11,672 nt of DNA. Source: Betaproteobacteria bacterium (lineage in GTDB: Bacteria > Pseudomonadota > Gammaproteobacteria > Burkholderiales > SG8-41). The position numbers were made by a program, and so were the translations under genes. The stretch covers positions 1 through 11,672 of the forward strand of contig JAHFRO010000070.1 in the NCBI GenBank assembly GCA_023266245.1. The letters are read 5' to 3'. The notes under the pieces were generated by a model that worked only from the letters and a program-made list of their open reading frames with translations, did no database searches and had not been told where the DNA came from. Shown piece after piece: positions 10,452-11,672 of the stretch (position 1 is the stretch's first letter; each line of letters starts with the position of its first letter).

Positions 10452-10485
10452 GTTATCGGCGTTAATCGGCGTTCATCTGCGGTTA
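10452..10485 (-). repeat. Right arm of the 34-bp imperfect inverted repeat
   Basis: Read on the minus strand this begins TAACCGCAGATGAACG and runs to CCGATAAC, matching the left arm at 9805-9838 with five mismatches. Units are again 10 bases, with the core CCGATnnACG. It ends 44 bases before the GST start, so the region from 9805 to 10485 is a bounded block of about 680 bases. Confidence 0.7.
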
Positions 10486-10518
10486 CAATTACTTTTCAGG
10501 CCGTTGTCGGATCAAATT

Positions 10519-10524
10519 GGGAGA
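10519..10524 (+). promoter_or_regulatory. Ribosome-binding site of the GST gene
   Basis: GGGAGA lies five bases before ATG 10530 and fixes that start. It is the clearest Shine-Dalgarno downstream of the cluster and indicates that the GST gene is translated independently. A promoter should lie between the right repeat arm (ends 10485) and here, but the 33-base space shows no clear -10/-35 pair. Confidence 0.6.
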
Positions 10525-10529
10525 ATGCA

Positions 10530-11150
10530 ATGCTGAAAATCTGGGGACGCACGAACTCGATCAACGTACAGAAGGTGCTGTGGACCTGCGCCGAGCTCAA
10601 TCTCAAGTACGACCGCGTTGACGCCGGCATGCAATTCGGCGTGAACAACACTCCCGAATATCTGGCGATGAACCCCAACGGGCTGGTGCCGACCATCGAA
10701 GACGACGGCTTCAACCTGTGGGAATCGCACGCCATCGTGCGTTACCTCGCGCGCAAGCACGGCGCGGGCACCTTGTGGCCATCGGATCCCAAGGTGTGCG
10801 CGGACGCCGACCGCTGGATGGAGTGGTACTCGACCACGCTGTGGGGAAACCTGCGGCCGGTATTCTGGAACCTGGTGCGCGTGGCGCCGGAAAAGCGCGA
10901 CATGGCTTTGGTGGAAGAGTCCCGCAAGAAGCTCGCCGGAAACTTCGACATCGTCAACAAGCATCTCGCCGGCCGCCCGTACCTGGCGGGCTCCTCGCTC
11001 ACCATGGGCGACATCCCGATGGGGGTCGCGGTGCACCGTTGGTTCCTGCTGCCGATCGAACGGCCGAAATATCCAAACCTTGAAGGGTATTACGAGCGCC
11101 TCAAGCGGCGCCCGGGCTTCGCGGAGCACTGCGCCGGCCCGCTGAGCTGA
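10530..11150 (+). CDS. Glutathione S-transferase, GstB-like
   Basis: The 206-residue protein is a complete cytosolic glutathione S-transferase. The N-terminal thioredoxin-fold domain (about 1-80) has IWGRTNSINVQKVLW, with the glutathione-site Ser/Asn cluster. NPNGLVPTI follows, with the cis-Pro, then LWESHAIVRYLA, where ES binds the glutathione gamma-glutamyl part. The C-terminal helical domain (about 88-206) has the LTMGDIPMG N-capping-box motif. The closest named relative I recognise is E. coli GstB, which shares the opening, the GINH/GVNN segment and NPNGLVP. GstB is known for bromoacetate dehalogenation, but the substrate here cannot be inferred. It is separated from the molybdenum cluster by 737 bases of repeats and has its own ribosome-binding site, so a shared function with that cluster is not implied. 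Confidence 0.92.
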   Translation: MLKIWGRTNSINVQKVLWTCAELNLKYDRVDAGMQFGVNNTPEYLAMNPNGLVPTIEDDGFNLWESHAIVRYLARKHGAGTLWPSDPKVCADADRWMEWYSTTLWGNLRPVFWNLVRVAPEKRDMALVEESRKKLAGNFDIVNKHLAGRPYLAGSSLTMGDIPMGVAVHRWFLLPIERPKYPNLEGYYERLKRRPGFAEHCAGPLS

Positions 11151-11168
11151 GCGGCGCATTCGTGACTG

Positions 11169-11203
11169 GTGCACCGTTCACTGTTCACCGTTCACTGTTC
11201 ACC
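11169..11203 (+). repeat. Tandem array of 7-bp units between GST and mgtC-like gene
   Basis: Four perfect alternating heptads, GTTCACT/GTTCACC (11176-11203), are preceded by one diverged copy, GTGCACC (11169-11175). The array fills most of the 57-base convergent gap between the GST stop and the stop of the minus-strand gene at 11208. No hairpin terminator is visible there. There are no spacers, so it is not a CRISPR array. Confidence 0.8.
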
Positions 11204-11207
11204 GACT

Positions 11208-11672
11208 TTAGTCGCCGGTCGGAGAGATCTGGAACTCGAGCACCGAGTTCGTGCGCGACAGCGTTTCCGCGAGCCGCTGCGCATGCTGCGGAGAGCGCGC
11301 GCGGATCACCATCTGGTACTCGAAGAACCCGCCCTCCACACTGCCCCTGTAACTCGGATTGGCGATAGTGAAGCCGTGGTCGGTGATGAAGCGGCGGAAC
11401 TCCAGCTCCGGCATCGCCGCGTCGCGCGGAAATTTCACCTGCAGCTGGGCGTAGAACTCCCCAGGCAATTTGACTTCGATCCAGCGGAACAGGGAGAGGG
11501 TGCCGAGCGTGATCAGCGTGGTGACCGCCAGCGGAAAATAGAAACCGATGCCGGCGAGGATGCCGATTGCGGCCGTGATCCAGATCGAGGCCGCGGTGGT
11601 AAGCCCTCTCACCGTCAGGCCTTCCTTGAAGATCACGCCGGCGCCGAGAAAGCCGATGCCGGTCATGATGCC
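11208..11672 (-). CDS. MgtC/SapB-family membrane protein, C-terminal part
   Basis: The frame is open from the right edge to TAA at 11208, giving about 154 residues; the N-terminus lies outside the window. The segment GIMTGIGFLGAGVIFKEG followed by VRGLTTAASIWITAAIG is the conserved MgtC/SapB core. Two membrane segments are visible: TAASIWITAAIGILAGIG and FYFPLAVTTLITLGTLSLF. A soluble C-terminal domain of about 80 residues follows (FYAQLQVKFPRD... to FQISPTGD), resembling the ACT-like domain of MgtC proteins. MgtC is tied to survival at low magnesium and inside host cells, but many environmental bacteria carry homologues of unknown role. The Met in MTGIGFLGAG is internal to the family motif, so it is not the start. 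It is convergent with the GST gene. Confidence 0.9.
   Translation of the reverse strand, partial: GIMTGIGFLGAGVIFKEGLTVRGLTTAASIWITAAIGILAGIGFYFPLAVTTLITLGTLSLFRWIEVKLPGEFYAQLQVKFPRDAAMPELEFRRFITDHGFTIANPSYRGSVEGGFFEYQMVIRARSPQHAQRLAETLSRTNSVLEFQISPTGD

Noticed and set aside
11169..11203. Short tandem repeats as a CRISPR array
   Set aside because: Units are only 7 bases and directly abutting, with no unique spacers and no cas genes nearby. The same applies to the 8-, 9- and 10-base arrays.

Overview
The window is a GC-rich stretch of bacterial chromosome. It is gene-dense, with strong codon bias toward G/C endings, and its gene content fits a proteobacterium, most likely an environmental betaproteobacterium. 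The lineage is inferred from protein style (a GstB-like GST, XdhC, a Cox-type set, YqgE) and is not proven here. No rRNA, tRNA, transposase, phage gene or CRISPR array is seen.

Layout from left to right. (1) Bases 1-531, minus strand: the 5' part of a YqgE/AlgH-family gene with an unusual N-terminal export signal. (2) 532-733: a gap with two perfect hairpins. (3) 734-1732, minus: an XdhC/CoxI-family molybdoenzyme maturation protein. (4) 1733-1950: a divergent intergenic region. (5) 1951-9792, plus: a molybdenum hydroxylase cluster. It holds the small [2Fe-2S] subunit, the large molybdenum subunit and the FAD subunit. A 234-base non-coding gap bounded by inverted repeats follows, then a CoxD-like AAA+ ATPase, a malonyl-CoA decarboxylase, a CoxE-like VWA protein and a CoxG-like SRPBCC protein. 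(6) 9793-10529: a 737-base gap built around a 34-bp imperfect inverted-repeat pair, short tandem arrays, a hairpin and one plausible small zinc-ribbon ORF. (7) 10530-11150, plus: a GstB-like glutathione S-transferase. (8) 11208 to the right edge, minus: the C-terminal part of an MgtC/SapB-family membrane protein.

How the genes work together. The S, L and M subunits make a xanthine-oxidase-family hydroxylase with the electron path molybdenum, two [2Fe-2S] clusters, FAD, then an external acceptor. CoxD, CoxE and XdhC are maturation factors for such enzymes, and CoxG is thought to link the enzyme to the membrane or quinone pool. The large subunit carries AYRGAGR at the active-site loop, where true CO dehydrogenases have a Cys-containing AYXCSFR. 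This is therefore a 'form II' enzyme, and CO is probably not its main substrate.

The most unusual feature is a complete malonyl-CoA decarboxylase gene between coxD and coxE, with a 4-base ATGA overlap into coxE. It suggests that the hydroxylase acts in a pathway ending in malonate or malonyl-CoA. The second point of interest is a set of four intergenic short tandem arrays with unit lengths of 7, 8, 9 and 10 bases. Three of them share a TAGCC end motif, and two families are arranged as facing inverted pairs that bound gene-poor islands.
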